A stretch of 64,000 bases of DNA from Methylobacterium sp. Leaf108 (GCF_001423265.1 NZ_LMND01000035.1:126639-190638); one strand, 5' to 3'; shown: positions 49,185 through 61,271, counted from the first letter of the stretch. Notes: a model not told the origin generated them from the sequence alone. Numbers and translations are program-made.

Positions 49185-49403
49185 ATGCGCCTGCCCCACC
49201 TCGTCCTCGCCGTCGTCCTCTGCGGCGGGCTCGGCGCCTGCAACACGGACACCGGTCCCAACGGCCGCAGCGCCCTGTCGGAGACCTTCGACACCGGCAA
49301 CTACCGCCAGTCGAGCAACACCAACGGCACCCAGACCCGCCGCGACGTGAACCGCCAGTACACGGCCCCGTCGCTGCCCTCAATCATGTTCCGAGGCAAC
49401 TGA
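49185..49403 (+). CDS. Small lipoprotein
   Basis: This 72-residue protein has a type II signal peptide: charged start, hydrophobic core (LPHLVLAVVLCGG) and lipobox LGAC with the lipidated Cys at residue 19. The mature part is short, polar and Asn/Thr/Ser-rich (NTDTGPNGRSALSETFDTGNYRQSSNTNGTQTRRD). It should be anchored in the envelope. No family assigned. The ATG at 49185 is chosen over an upstream in-frame one because it starts the signal peptide exactly. It converges on the gene ending at 49440. Confidence 0.75.
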   Translation: MRLPHLVLAVVLCGGLGACNTDTGPNGRSALSETFDTGNYRQSSNTNGTQTRRDVNRQYTAPSLPSIMFRGN

Positions 49404-49411
49404 GGCCGTTC

Positions 49412-49454
49412 ACCGCTTGGCCATCGACCGCTTGGCCATTCACCGCTTGGCCAT
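49412..49454. repeat. 15-bp tandem repeat at a gene stop
   Basis: The unit ACCGCTTGGCCATCG is repeated about three times across the stop of the minus-strand gene ending at 49440. Read on that strand the last codons (MAKR, stop) are repeated downstream, so a slip or read-through would add a MAKR-S/T-like tail. Confidence 0.9.
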
Positions 49455-50480
49455 CGCGTCGGCGAAGGCGGCGAGGCGGTTGCGGGCGTAGACCGGCAGG
49501 CCGGCGCTGATCGAGGTGCCGGTGTTGAAGGACGAATTGCCCATCAGCACCTGGGCCGGCAGCAGGTTCTTGAGGACCGGCACGCGGGCGTACTCCTGCT
49601 TGCGGTCGAGCACGTCCGCCTTGATCGCCAGCGCCATGTAGGTGGTGACGACGCTCTTGGCGGGATCGCCCGGCAGTGGCTGGACCACCGCCAGGAACTT
49701 GCCGAAGCGCAGGATCTGGTTGACCCAGAAGATCGTCTGTTCGAGCCCGCCGGCCACCGGCGTCTCGATGCCTGTCAACGTCGAAAGACCCGCGGCCTCG
49801 GCGGCAGGAAGGGTGCGCAGCTCGCTCTGGAACGAGACGAATTCGGCGACCTTCTTGGCCGCCCCTTCCTCGAGCTTGTTGGCGAGCTTGACGCCCAGGG
49901 GCAGCTTGCCCTCCAGGTCGTAGCGCGACTCGATGCAGACGGTGCCCGGCGCGCACCACGGCCGGTCGGGGCGCTTCGCGAAGGCGGCGGCCGGGTCCTT
50001 GGTCGGGGTCACGTCGGCGGGGTCGAGCGCCTTGTGCTTGATCACCGGGTCCATCGTCGCGACGAAGGGCAGGGTGGCGTAGGCCGAGAGGTCGATGGCC
50101 TCGGGCGCCTTGGGCAGCACGAAGCGCCCCTGCGCCACGTAGACCTTGAGGGTCTCGTGGCGGGGTTTCGCGACGCCGTTGACGGTGACCGTGTAGTCGG
50201 GCTCGGCGTAGGCCGGGTAGGGGGCCAGCGCCGCGCGCTCGGCCGGCCGGCTCTTGCCCCAGTCGAGGTAGGGCACGAGCCCGCTCTCGGGGTTCGAGGG
50301 GTTGTCGCGGTGGTCCGTGAACAGGATCGTGCCCGGCTTCAGGCCGGCCAATCCCGCCGGGGTGATCGCCGGCACGTCCTTGATCCGTTCGGAGAGGGCG
50401 GCCGGGGTTTGGGCTTCGGCGACGGCCGGGGCCGCCAGGCTCAGGCCGAGGAGAAGGGTCGCGGCAAGCTGCGTCTGCAC
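49440..50480 (-). CDS. Exported protein of unknown function
   Basis: This 346-residue protein has a GTG start and a signal peptide (residues 1-23, cleavage at AEA-QTP). The mature part includes LKPGTILFTDHRDNPSNPESGLVPYLDWGK and ILRFGKFLAVVQPLPGD and ends in AAFADAMAKR. One pair of cysteines (WCAPGTVCIESRYD) could form a disulfide. No family is recognised. It lies 35 bases downstream of the penicillin-binding protein gene on the same strand and may be co-transcribed, suggesting an envelope role (inference). The end lies inside a tandem repeat. Confidence 0.75.
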   Translation of the reverse strand: MQTQLAATLLLGLSLAAPAVAEAQTPAALSERIKDVPAITPAGLAGLKPGTILFTDHRDNPSNPESGLVPYLDWGKSRPAERAALAPYPAYAEPDYTVTVNGVAKPRHETLKVYVAQGRFVLPKAPEAIDLSAYATLPFVATMDPVIKHKALDPADVTPTKDPAAAFAKRPDRPWCAPGTVCIESRYDLEGKLPLGVKLANKLEEGAAKKVAEFVSFQSELRTLPAAEAAGLSTLTGIETPVAGGLEQTIFWVNQILRFGKFLAVVQPLPGDPAKSVVTTYMALAIKADVLDRKQEYARVPVLKNLLPAQVLMGNSSFNTGTSISAGLPVYARNRLAAFADAMAKR

Positions 50481-50515
50481 GTCGGGCGCCTCGGATGTCG
50501 GGATCGGTGGGGGGC

Positions 50516-53500
50516 TCAGTAGCGCGGGTCGTCGCCGAAGAGATAGTCGGGATCGCGGCGGCGCGGGCGCGGATAGGCGTCGTCCTCGCCGAAGGGCGAG
50601 CGGCTGGCGCCGGGCCAGGGCTGGTAGGTCTCGGGCTGGCGGTTGCGCAGGGGCGTGCCGCGGCCCCCGAAGGGATCGAGGGGATCGACCTCGGCGCGCC
50701 GGCGCCGGCGTAAGGTTTCGAGCACCTCCTGGTCCGGGTCGGTGCCGGCATCGGCGCTGCCGTCGACCCCTTCGAGGTCGCCGTCCTCGGCGTCGGGGCG
50801 CATGGCGGTGCGGGTCTCGCCGGGCAGCAGCCGGTAGCGGGTCTCGGCCATGCGCCCGTCCTTGAGGCGGAAATGCTCCATGAAGCCGCCCTCGGCGGTG
50901 GGCGCGCCGCTGCGCGCGTCGATCGGCAGGTCGACGAGGAGGTTTCGCGATTCCGCGGTCGGCGGCGCCAGCGGGGTCTTGGCCACGCCGTTGGCCCAGG
51001 CCGCCTGGAACAGGCTGCCGGCGATGGGCACGGCGACATGGCCGCCGGTCTGGCCGCGCCCCAGCGTCCGCCGGGTGCCGTCGGCGTTGTCGTAGCCGAC
51101 CCAGACCACCACGGTGATCTCGTTGGAGAAGCCCGCGAACCAGGCGTCGTTCTCGTTCTCGGAGGTGCCGGTCTTGCCCGCGACATAGGCGGAGACGCGG
51201 GCGAGCGCGGCGGCGGTGCCGTGATGGGTCACCCCCTGCAGCATGGTCTTGAGCTGGTAGAAGGCGACCGCGTCGGCCGAGCCGATCCGCACCGGGGCGC
51301 GGGTGCCGCGCTGGTAGATCGCCTTGCCGTCGCGCTCCACCGCCTCCAGCACGTGGGGGGCGGGGCGCGCACCCTCGTTGGCGATGGCCGCATAGAAGGC
51401 GGCCAGATCGAGCATCCGCACCGGCTGCGAGCCGAGCACGAAGGGATAGTAGCGCTCGCACTCGGCGTAGAGTTGCGCCTCCAGCGCCAGGTCGCAGATC
51501 CGCTGGAGGCTCGCCGGTGCCGTCGGGGCGATGCCGCCCTGGAGCAGGCGGGCGGTGACGAGGTTCTTCGAGAACTCGAGGCCCCGGCGCAGGGTGATCG
51601 CGCCCGAGCCGCCGCCGTCGTAGTTCTTGGGGCTCCAGGAATCGCCGGCCCCGCCGATGGGCGGCAGCGTCACGGGGGAATCGAGCACCAGGGTGTTGGG
51701 CTGCAGGCCCGCGTTGAGCGCGGCGAGATAGGTGAGGGGCTTCAAGGTCGAGCCCGGCTGGCGCACGGTCTGCGTCACCCGGTTGAGCTGGCTGACCGGG
51801 TAGGAGAAGCCCCCGGCCATGGCCAGGATCGCGCCCGTGCGGTTCTCGATGACCACCGCCGCGCCCTGGACCGCCGGGCGCACCCGGATCTCGGCGCGCA
51901 GGGTCTTGGCCTTGGCGTCGCGCAGCTTCACCCGCACCACATCGTAGGTCTGGAGGCGGCCCCGCGCCGGGCCGGGGTCGAGGCTGGCGGTGCGGCCGTC
52001 GGCGAGGCCGACCCTCACCGCCCCGCCCCTGGCGTCGAGCACCACCGCCAGCGGCCAGTGGACGTCGTAGAGCACCGGCCGGGCCGCTTCGAGGGCGCGC
52101 CGCCAGGTGGGTTTTTCGAGCAGGGGCTTGTCCGTCGTCGGCTTGTCAGCCGTCTTGGCGCGCGCGACCGGTTTGGCCTCGACGGACTCGGTCGCCTTGG
52201 GCGCCGGCGGCGTCATCGCCGCCGCCTTGGCGTCGCCGCCCACGAGCAGGGGAACGCCGTTGACCAGCGCCGGCGAGGCGGCCGCGGCCTTCTGCGGCTC
52301 CGCGGCCGCCGGCGGAACCGTCACCGGGCCGCCCTCGAGCTTGCGGATCGCCTCGGCGAGGCTGAACTCCGGCCCCTCGTAGGTCTGGCGCCCGGTGGCG
52401 CGCTCGTAGGTGGAAAGCCCGTCCTGCAGGGCGGTCTCGGTGGCGCGCTGCAGCCCGGCGTTGAGGGTCGAGCGCAGGGTGTAGGAGGCCGCCGTCAGGG
52501 ATTCGAGGCCCGCGAAGGTGCGCGCCTCGCGGGCGAGGTGATCGACCACGTAGAACCCGGTATCGCGCCGGCTCGCCTCGCCGGAGACGAGGCCCAGCGG
52601 CGCGTTGGCGGCCTGGGCCAGCTCCGCCTCGGTGATCGTGCCCTCGTCCTTCATCCGGGCGAGCACGTAGGCCCGCCGTTCGCGGGCGCGCTCGGGGTAT
52701 TTGTCGGGGCTGTAGAAGTTCGGGCCCTTGGGCATGCCCGCCAGCAGCGCCGCCTCGGTGAGGGTCAGCGCGCCCACCGATTTGCCGAAGTAGCTGCGCG
52801 CCGCCATCTCGATGCCGTAGGCGCCGCGCCCGAGGTAGATCGCGTTGAGGTAGAGCCCGAGGATCTCGGACTTCGACAGGATGCGCTCCAGGCGCGCCGC
52901 CACGATCATCTCGCGGATCTTGCGCTCGTAGGTGACGTCGTCGCCCACCATCAGGTTCTTGACCACCTGCTGGGTGATGGTGGAGCCGCCCGCCGGCCGA
53001 CCCGGCGAGGCGAGGTTGCCGATGAAGGCGCGGATGACGCCGCGCTCGTCGATGCCCCGGTGCGTCTCGAACCTCTTGTCCTCGGCCGCGACGAACGCCT
53101 TTTGGACCATGACGGGCACCGTGGCGATCGGCACCACCAGGCGCCGGCCGTTGGGCTCGAAGGTCTCCGAGAAGCGCTTGCCCGCCCGGTCGAGGATGAG
53201 GCTCACGCCCGGGAGCTTGGGGTCCTTCCAGGTCTCGGCCGCCGGCAGGTCGGCGGCGGCCTTGTTGTAGAACGCGATCACCTCGCTCGCCTCGAAGGGC
53301 GAATCCTTCGGGGTCTCGCCCTTGCAGAACTGGCGGTAGCTGACGTTGAGCTCGCCGATGTCGAGCCCGTGCAGGAGCTTGGGCGCACCCGCCCCCGCCA
53401 CCGCGGTGGGGTCCTCCATGGCGGTGGAGATGAGGTCGTCGAGGTTGATGTCCTCGATGTCGAAGGCTTTTCGCATGTGGGCGCAACCGTCGCGCAGGAT

Positions 53501-53620
53501 CTGCACCACCTGCGGCCCGTCGGTGGCCGGATCGAACTGCGTCTTCACCGCGTCCGGCCGGGTCGTCACCTGACTGAGCGTCAGGGCCGTCGCGAACAGC
53601 TTGATCAGGATGATATTCAT
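50516..53620 (-). CDS. Class A penicillin-binding protein (PBP1-type)
   Basis: This 1034-residue bifunctional murein synthase has a signal/anchor near the N-terminus (MNIILIKLFATALTLS). A family 51 transglycosylase (about 180-345) shows AAEDKRFETHRGI, GGSTITQQ and KSEILGLYLNAIYLG. A penicillin-binding transpeptidase shows SxxK (STLK in RQPGSTLKPL, near 623), SxN (SKN in EFSKNLVTA, near 684) and KTGTSENEN (near 815). Between them is a basic/acidic linker and OB-like insert (about 420-600). About 130 residues precede the glycosyltransferase domain and look like an extra N-terminal module. It polymerises and cross-links glycan strands in the periplasm. Confidence 0.95.
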   Translation of the reverse strand: MNIILIKLFATALTLSQVTTRPDAVKTQFDPATDGPQVVQILRDGCAHMRKAFDIEDINLDDLISTAMEDPTAVAGAGAPKLLHGLDIGELNVSYRQFCKGETPKDSPFEASEVIAFYNKAAADLPAAETWKDPKLPGVSLILDRAGKRFSETFEPNGRRLVVPIATVPVMVQKAFVAAEDKRFETHRGIDERGVIRAFIGNLASPGRPAGGSTITQQVVKNLMVGDDVTYERKIREMIVAARLERILSKSEILGLYLNAIYLGRGAYGIEMAARSYFGKSVGALTLTEAALLAGMPKGPNFYSPDKYPERARERRAYVLARMKDEGTITEAELAQAANAPLGLVSGEASRRDTGFYVVDHLAREARTFAGLESLTAASYTLRSTLNAGLQRATETALQDGLSTYERATGRQTYEGPEFSLAEAIRKLEGGPVTVPPAAAEPQKAAAASPALVNGVPLLVGGDAKAAAMTPPAPKATESVEAKPVARAKTADKPTTDKPLLEKPTWRRALEAARPVLYDVHWPLAVVLDARGGAVRVGLADGRTASLDPGPARGRLQTYDVVRVKLRDAKAKTLRAEIRVRPAVQGAAVVIENRTGAILAMAGGFSYPVSQLNRVTQTVRQPGSTLKPLTYLAALNAGLQPNTLVLDSPVTLPPIGGAGDSWSPKNYDGGGSGAITLRRGLEFSKNLVTARLLQGGIAPTAPASLQRICDLALEAQLYAECERYYPFVLGSQPVRMLDLAAFYAAIANEGARPAPHVLEAVERDGKAIYQRGTRAPVRIGSADAVAFYQLKTMLQGVTHHGTAAALARVSAYVAGKTGTSENENDAWFAGFSNEITVVVWVGYDNADGTRRTLGRGQTGGHVAVPIAGSLFQAAWANGVAKTPLAPPTAESRNLLVDLPIDARSGAPTAEGGFMEHFRLKDGRMAETRYRLLPGETRTAMRPDAEDGDLEGVDGSADAGTDPDQEVLETLRRRRRAEVDPLDPFGGRGTPLRNRQPETYQPWPGASRSPFGEDDAYPRPRRRDPDYLFGDDPRY

Positions 53621-53668
53621 CGAGCGGCGGGCACCGGGGCGGATGGACGGGACGTGCGGACTGAGCGG

Positions 53669-53700
53669 GCGTCCCTCCTCCCCATTGCGGGGAGGGACGC
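53669..53700. repeat. REP-like palindrome with TTGCGGGGAGG core
   Basis: An inverted repeat GCGTCCCTC...GAGGGACGC around CCCCATTGCGGGG, in the gap upstream of the penicillin-binding protein gene. It shares a core with two palindromes at the right end of the window. Confidence 0.7.
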
Positions 53701-53809
53701 CGATCGCGCTCGACGGACCCCGCACCCGCGAGCACGAGGTGCGCGAGCGTCAGGGCCGTCGAGCCTCAAGAAGGCCTGACAACGCGGCTGTATTGTGGAG
53801 GCCGCCCGC

Positions 53810-55444
53810 CTACTTGTTCCGCCCGAGCAACACCAGCCACCCGATCCCGATCACGAACACGCCCAACCCCACCGTGACGAAGGCCGGGGTGCCCAGATCC
53901 ATGAAGCGCGGGGCGAGCTGCGTCGCGAAGGCGGCCACGATCAGGGCCACGGCGACGCGGGCGGCGGCCCGCTCGATGCCGCGGGTGAGCTTGTCGATGC
54001 CCTTCACCTCGATCTCGACGGTGACGCGGCCCTGCTTGAGGCGCACCAGCATCAGGTGGATCAGGGTCGGCAGCTCGGAGGCCGCGCCGAACAGGCCGGC
54101 GCCCACCGCCTCGACCTTGCGGGTCAGCCCCTTGATCGAGAACTGCGAGGCGAGCTTGCTCTTCACGGTGGGGCCGGCGGCGGTGAAGAGGTCGAACTTC
54201 GGGTCGAGCTGGCGCATCACGCCGTCGGCCGTCACCAGGCCCTTGAACAGGATGGCGAGGTCGGTGGGCATGGCCAGATCGTTCTCGCGGGCCATGGTCA
54301 TGAAGTCGGTGAGCAGGTCGCCGAAGTTGAGGGCCGCCCCGGCATGGCGGTTGATGAAGGCCTGCGAGGAGGCCTCGAGCTTGGTCAGGTCCGGGTTGCT
54401 CGCCCCGGTCCAGTCGAGGAGCACCGCCATCAGCCCGTCGGCGTCCTCCTTGAGCATGGCGCCGATCAGCATCAGGAGCTGGGTGCGGCGGCGCTCGGAC
54501 AGCCGGCCGATGATGCCGAAGTCGATGAAGCCGATGCGGTCGCCGCTCATCGCCAGCATGTTGCCGGGGTGCGGATCGGCGTGGAACACGCCCTCGATCA
54601 GGGCCATCTGCAGGAAGGCGTCGGTGCCCTTCTGGGCCAGCAGCACCTTGTCGATCCCGGCCGCGTCGAGGCGGGCATGGTCGTTGGGCGGGATGCCGTG
54701 GATGAACTCCTGCACGAGGACGCGCTCGGAGGTCCATTCCCAGTGGATCTTGGGCACCACGATGTCGTCGCGCTCGGAGAAGATCGCCGCGATGGTCTCG
54801 CAGTTGCGCGCCTCGTTGACGAGGTCGAGCTCGCCGTAGAGGCCGCCGGCCAGGTGGCGCATCTGCTCCTGGGGCTGGTAGCGCCCGAACTCCGGCCATT
54901 CGGCCACGACGATGCGGGTGGCGTGCGCCAGCAGGCGCAGGTCCGCCTCGATGATCTTGCGCAGGCCCGGCCGCAGCACCTTCACCACCACGTCCTCGCC
55001 GGTGTGGAGGCGGGCGCGGTAGACCTGGGCGATGGAGGCGGAGGCGAGCGGCGTCGTGTCGAACTCGGCGAAGACCTCCTCGGGGGTGCCCCCGAGGTCG
55101 GCCTCCAGCTGCGGCCGGATGCGCTCCCACGGGACCGGCGCCACCTGGCTGTGCAGCTTGGCCAGCTCGTCGGTCCACTCCGGGGTGAGCAGGTCGGGCC
55201 GGCTCGCCAGGATCTGCCCGAGCTTGACGAAGGTCGGCCCCAGGGTCTCGATCGCCCGGCGCACCCGCTGGGGCTGCGACAGGCGGGTGATGTCCACCCG
55301 CGGCGCCCTGCGCTTGGCCAGCCGCGCCACATGGGCGATGCCGAGGCGGTCCACCACCTTGTTGACGCCGTACCCGACCAGCACGGCCGTGATCTCGCCC
55401 AGGCGCTGACGGTCCCGGGCGGCGACGAAGGCGGTTCTCAGCAT
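53810..55444 (-). CDS. ubiB: UbiB/ABC1-ADCK-family protein (ubiquinone biosynthesis)
   Basis: This 544-residue protein belongs to the UbiB atypical kinase family needed for ubiquinone synthesis. KxGQ motif (TFVKLGQILASRPDLL, about 70), VVVKVLRPG ATP-binding lysine, ExD-type LVNEARN, HADPHPGN catalytic loop and FIDFGIIG (DFG) are all present, then two C-terminal membrane helices (about 495-540). The substrate step is not defined even in well-studied species. The ATG at 55444 fits the family start. It is divergent from a metallohydrolase gene. Confidence 0.93.
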   Translation of the reverse strand: MLRTAFVAARDRQRLGEITAVLVGYGVNKVVDRLGIAHVARLAKRRAPRVDITRLSQPQRVRRAIETLGPTFVKLGQILASRPDLLTPEWTDELAKLHSQVAPVPWERIRPQLEADLGGTPEEVFAEFDTTPLASASIAQVYRARLHTGEDVVVKVLRPGLRKIIEADLRLLAHATRIVVAEWPEFGRYQPQEQMRHLAGGLYGELDLVNEARNCETIAAIFSERDDIVVPKIHWEWTSERVLVQEFIHGIPPNDHARLDAAGIDKVLLAQKGTDAFLQMALIEGVFHADPHPGNMLAMSGDRIGFIDFGIIGRLSERRRTQLLMLIGAMLKEDADGLMAVLLDWTGASNPDLTKLEASSQAFINRHAGAALNFGDLLTDFMTMARENDLAMPTDLAILFKGLVTADGVMRQLDPKFDLFTAAGPTVKSKLASQFSIKGLTRKVEAVGAGLFGAASELPTLIHLMLVRLKQGRVTVEIEVKGIDKLTRGIERAAARVAVALIVAAFATQLAPRFMDLGTPAFVTVGLGVFVIGIGWLVLLGRNK

Positions 55445-55720
55445 GACGACAAGGGGCTACCCCGGCTGGCGTTTTCGGATGGACGGGCGGACGAAGGGGC
55501 ACGGGGGATCGCCGGGTCACCGGACGGATCGGCCGTATCCGCTCGATCAGCGCCCGCTAACCGCCGGGCGAGGCCGAAGTTTGGCGGGCCGCGGTTTTTG
55601 CGTGCCCCGGCGACGTCGCACCCGTGCCGGGGCCGACCCCCGTGTGACAGGTCGCGCAAGGACGCTTAGACCGTCGGGCATCCGCGCCGACGGGCGCCTC
55701 GATGGAGCAAAGCGGTCCCG

Positions 55721-56365
55721 ATGCCAGGCACGCCCCGCGCCGGAATCATCCCGGTGACACCCTTCCAGCAGAACTGCACCCTGATCTGGTCCGACGAGAC
55801 CAAGGTCGGCGCCGTGGTCGACCCTGGCGGCGACCTCGACCGGATCGTGGCGGCCATCGCCGCCCAGGGCATCACGATCGAGAAGATCCTGCTCACCCAC
55901 GGCCACATCGACCACGCCGGCGGCGCCGACGAGCTGCGCGAGCGACTGGCGGTGCCGATCGAGGGCCCGCACGAGGCCGACCGCTACCTCCTCGACAGCC
56001 TGCCCGCCACGGGCGCCAACTACGGCCTCGAGGGCGCCCGCGCCGTGACACCGGACCGCTGGCTGGCGGACGGGGACCTGGTCACGGTGGGCGAGCTCGC
56101 CTTCGACATCCTCCACGCGCCGGGCCATTCGCCGGGCAGCGTCGTGTTCGTGAGCCGGGACGCCCGCTTCGCGCTGGTGGGCGACGTGGTGTTCAAGGGC
56201 TCGGTCGGCCGCACCGACCTGCCCGGCGGCAGCCACGACCAGCTCATCCGCGCCATCAAGGAGAAGGTGCTGCCGCTGGGCGACGACATCGCCTTCATTC
56301 CCGGCCACGGCCCCACGAGCACCCTGGGCGAGGAGCGGCTGACGAACCCGTTCCTGCAGGATTGA
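55721..56365 (+). CDS. MBL-fold hydrolase, glyoxalase II-like
   Basis: This 214-residue protein has the metallo-beta-lactamase zinc motif LTHGHIDHAGGADEL (about 66-80), a second His in LHAPGHSPGSVVF and GDVVFKGSVGRTDLPGGSHDQL. It matches the short hydroxyacylglutathione hydrolase-like family (thioester hydrolases of glyoxalase II type), but the substrate is not certain because the long C-terminal glutathione-binding domain of classic GloB is missing. Start at ATG 55721. Lies between ubiB (divergent) and a small membrane protein. Confidence 0.9.
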   Translation: MPGTPRAGIIPVTPFQQNCTLIWSDETKVGAVVDPGGDLDRIVAAIAAQGITIEKILLTHGHIDHAGGADELRERLAVPIEGPHEADRYLLDSLPATGANYGLEGARAVTPDRWLADGDLVTVGELAFDILHAPGHSPGSVVFVSRDARFALVGDVVFKGSVGRTDLPGGSHDQLIRAIKEKVLPLGDDIAFIPGHGPTSTLGEERLTNPFLQD

Positions 56366-56518
56366 GCCGCTCCGATCGGCCTGCAGCGATTCCGGCACCG
56401 TGGTGGCGGTGCATCGGAAAGGGTGGTCGGAGGGTTGCCCCTTGCCACTCGTCCGGCCACCCGCTCATATCGTGGGACCGGTCGTCGTGTGACCGGTTCG
56501 TCTGAAGGAAGGCCGTCG

Positions 56519-56788
56519 ATGGCAGAGGTTGCGCCATTTGATCTCGAGGAGCAGCGCGCCAGGATCGAGCGCTCGCACGAGGAAACTCGGAAATTCGTCG
56601 CCGAGCAGCACAAGCTGATTGCCGAGCAAGGCAAACTCGTCTCGGAGCAGAGCAAGCTCGCGGCAGAAGCGTCGAAGCTTGGCCGGGACCGAATGCTCGC
56701 ATCTTGGCAGATCGCGTTGTCCGGCATGGCTGCGGGGGCCGCGTTTTTCGGAGCCGGCGCCGCTTTCATCAAAGTTCTTGGGTCGTGA
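56519..56788 (+). CDS. Small coiled-coil membrane protein
   Basis: This 89-residue protein has a long charged helix (residues about 8-55, EEQRARIERSHEETRKFVAE and repeats of EQ-KL) with a repeat of the KLxxEQ motif, followed by one membrane segment (about 67-85). The start at 56519 has a GAAGGAAGG ribosome-binding site. It could be a cytoplasm-facing coiled coil anchored in the inner membrane. No recognised family; function unknown. Confidence 0.65.
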   Translation: MAEVAPFDLEEQRARIERSHEETRKFVAEQHKLIAEQGKLVSEQSKLAAEASKLGRDRMLASWQIALSGMAAGAAFFGAGAAFIKVLGS

Positions 56789-56876
56789 CGAAAACCGCGT
56801 TGTGACGGCTGGTGCGGGAGGTTCGGTCATGCCTGACACGTCGATATCAGCGATCACCGCTTTGTAGAGGATCAGC

Positions 56877-57839
56877 ATGCAGGCGAGACAGATCGGCCGC
56901 TCCGGCCTCCTCGTGGCGCCGCTCTGCCTCGGGGGCAACGTGTTCGGCTGGACCGCCGACGAGGCGACCTCCTTCGCCATCCTCGACCGGTTCGTCGAGG
57001 CCGGGCTGAACTTCGTCGACACGGCCGACGTCTATTCGCGCTGGGCCTCCGGCCACGAGGGCGGCGAATCCGAGACGGTGATCGGCAACTGGTTCAAGCG
57101 GAGCGGCCACCGCGACAAGGTCGTGCTGGCGACCAAGGTCGGGATGGACATGGGCCCCGACGGCAAAGGCCTGTCCGCCGCCCATATCGAGCGGGCGGCG
57201 GAGGCCTCCCTGCGCCGTCTCCGGACCGACCGGATCGACCTCTACCAGTCGCATGCCGACAACCACGCCACCCCGATCGAGGAGACGCTGCGGGCCTACG
57301 AACGGCTGATCGAGGCCGGCAAGGTCCGGGCGATCGGCGCCTCGAACTACTCGGCCGCCCGCCTGCGCAGCGCCCTCGACATCGCCAAGCGCGAGGGCCT
57401 GGCGCGCTACGAATGCCTGCAGCCCGACTACAGCCTGGCCGAACGGGCCGGCTACGAATCCGAGCTCGAACCCCTGTGCCGGCGCCAGAACCTCGGGGTG
57501 ATCGGCTACTTCTCCCTGGCCGCGGGGTTCCTCACCGGCAAGTACCGCTCGGAGCATGCCGCGGAAGGGCGCGCACGCGGCGGCAACGTCCAGAAATACC
57601 TCACCCCGCGCGGTTTCGCGCTCCTCGACGTCCTCGATGCGGTGGCCGCCGAGCACGACGCCACCCCCGCGCAGGTGGCGCTCGCCTGGCTGATCGCCCG
57701 CCCGGGGGTGACCGCCCCCATCGCCAGCGCCACCTCGGTCGCGCAGCTGGACGAGCTGATCGGCGCGGTCTCCCTGACCCTGTCGCCCTCGGGGCGCGAC
57801 AGGCTCAACGCGGCCAGCGCCGGCGGCGTCAGGGCCTGA
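56877..57839 (+). CDS. Aldo/keto reductase
   Basis: This 320-residue protein is a typical NADPH-dependent aldo/keto reductase barrel: FVDTADVYSRW (catalytic Asp and Tyr), VVLATKVG (catalytic Lys), YQSHADNHATP (catalytic His) and NYSAARL with the C-terminal cofactor motif PIASATSVAQLDEL. The family reduces aldehydes and ketones of many kinds; the physiological substrate cannot be assigned. It lies 88 bases downstream of the small coiled-coil gene and 157 bases upstream of gyrB. Confidence 0.92.
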   Translation: MQARQIGRSGLLVAPLCLGGNVFGWTADEATSFAILDRFVEAGLNFVDTADVYSRWASGHEGGESETVIGNWFKRSGHRDKVVLATKVGMDMGPDGKGLSAAHIERAAEASLRRLRTDRIDLYQSHADNHATPIEETLRAYERLIEAGKVRAIGASNYSAARLRSALDIAKREGLARYECLQPDYSLAERAGYESELEPLCRRQNLGVIGYFSLAAGFLTGKYRSEHAAEGRARGGNVQKYLTPRGFALLDVLDAVAAEHDATPAQVALAWLIARPGVTAPIASATSVAQLDELIGAVSLTLSPSGRDRLNAASAGGVRA

Positions 57840-57912
57840 GCCGCCCCCTCGGGGCCGCCCACAGCCACGCTGCCCGAGAACGATGCATTTACAAGGGATG
57901 CCGCCTATATAA

Positions 57913-60459
<2,547 letters not shown>

Positions 60460-60594
60460 GATGGTTTCCGCTTGGATCAAGCGGGACCCGTATCACCGAG
60501 CCCGCGCGGCGCATGAGCGAAGCCCATTTCCGCATCACGAAGTGATCAACGGGAAATGGTATGATCCCGGCGGCGAAGGGCAGGAGGGTCGGTC

Positions 60595-60990
60595 TTACCG
60601 GCGGGGCTTCTGCATCGGCACGACCGTGCTCCCGGGCGCACCTGCGGTCTTGGGAGCGCCCGTAGTCTTGGGAGCGCTCGTAGTCTTGGGAGCGCCCTTA
60701 TTCTTGGATGCGCTCGTGTTCTTGGACGCGGCCACGGTCTTCGGCTTGCCGAACGGCTTGAGCGGGCCCTGCGGGTCCAGGGCGGCCCGGGCGAGGTCCT
60801 GGGGGCGCGGCGCACCGTTCGCGATGCGCCTGAGGGCGTCGGCCATCTCCTCGATCATCTGGGCCGATTCCCCCTCCAGGGTCTCCTCCGCCCTGATGCC
60901 GTTGAGCTCCGGGGCGATCTCCTCGGCCGCTTCGCGCAGCTCGGCGACGAGTTCGGCGGCGGAATAGCGAGGGGGAGGGGTCTGGGCCAT
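60595..60990 (-). CDS. Small protein with repeat-encoded Lys/Pro-rich tail
   Basis: This 131-residue protein has two parts. The first 80 residues are acidic and helical (SAAELVAELREAAEEIAPELNGIRAEE). The last 45 are a Lys/Pro/Thr-rich tail (SASKNKGAPKTTSAPKTTGAPKTAGAP) encoded by an 18-bp tandem repeat. It has no recognised domain, signal or membrane segment. The tail resembles basic, disordered DNA- or RNA-binding tails, but binding is not shown. It converges on gyrB (136 bases) and is divergent from a response regulator. Confidence 0.65.
   Translation of the reverse strand: MAQTPPPRYSAAELVAELREAAEEIAPELNGIRAEETLEGESAQMIEEMADALRRIANGAPRPQDLARAALDPQGPLKPFGKPKTVAASKNTSASKNKGAPKTTSAPKTTGAPKTAGAPGSTVVPMQKPRR
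60647..60736. repeat. 18-bp tandem repeat, about five copies
   Basis: The units GTCTTGGGAGCGCCCGTA and variants encode the hexapeptide (A/S)PKTT(S/G)-like tail of the gene at 60595-60990. The period is a multiple of three. Confidence 0.92.
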
Positions 60991-61271
60991 GCCCGGACCA
61001 TGGCAGGCGCAGGGTCGCCCGACAATCCGACGCCGCGGCGACTCCGAGCCGGCATGGCCCGAAAACGGCCCGCGACAAGACCTGCCGACTTGCGTGGCAG
61101 GCCCGCGTCAGTATGGGAACCGTGGGAGAGGCCGCTCGCTTAAAGAACGGGCTGCTGCGTTGCAAAACGACGGAGTTCGCGACGGCCGTCGGTCCCCGGA
61201 TCGCCACGGGACCGATTTTCGCATCTCCCTCGCCGACCCGAAGCTTCACATGTGCCGGACAGGACGACACC

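Noticed and set aside
60465-60489. Terminator after gyrB (CCGCTT...AAGCGG hairpin)
   Set aside because: Stem of only about six pairs and no U-tract; not strong enough to call.
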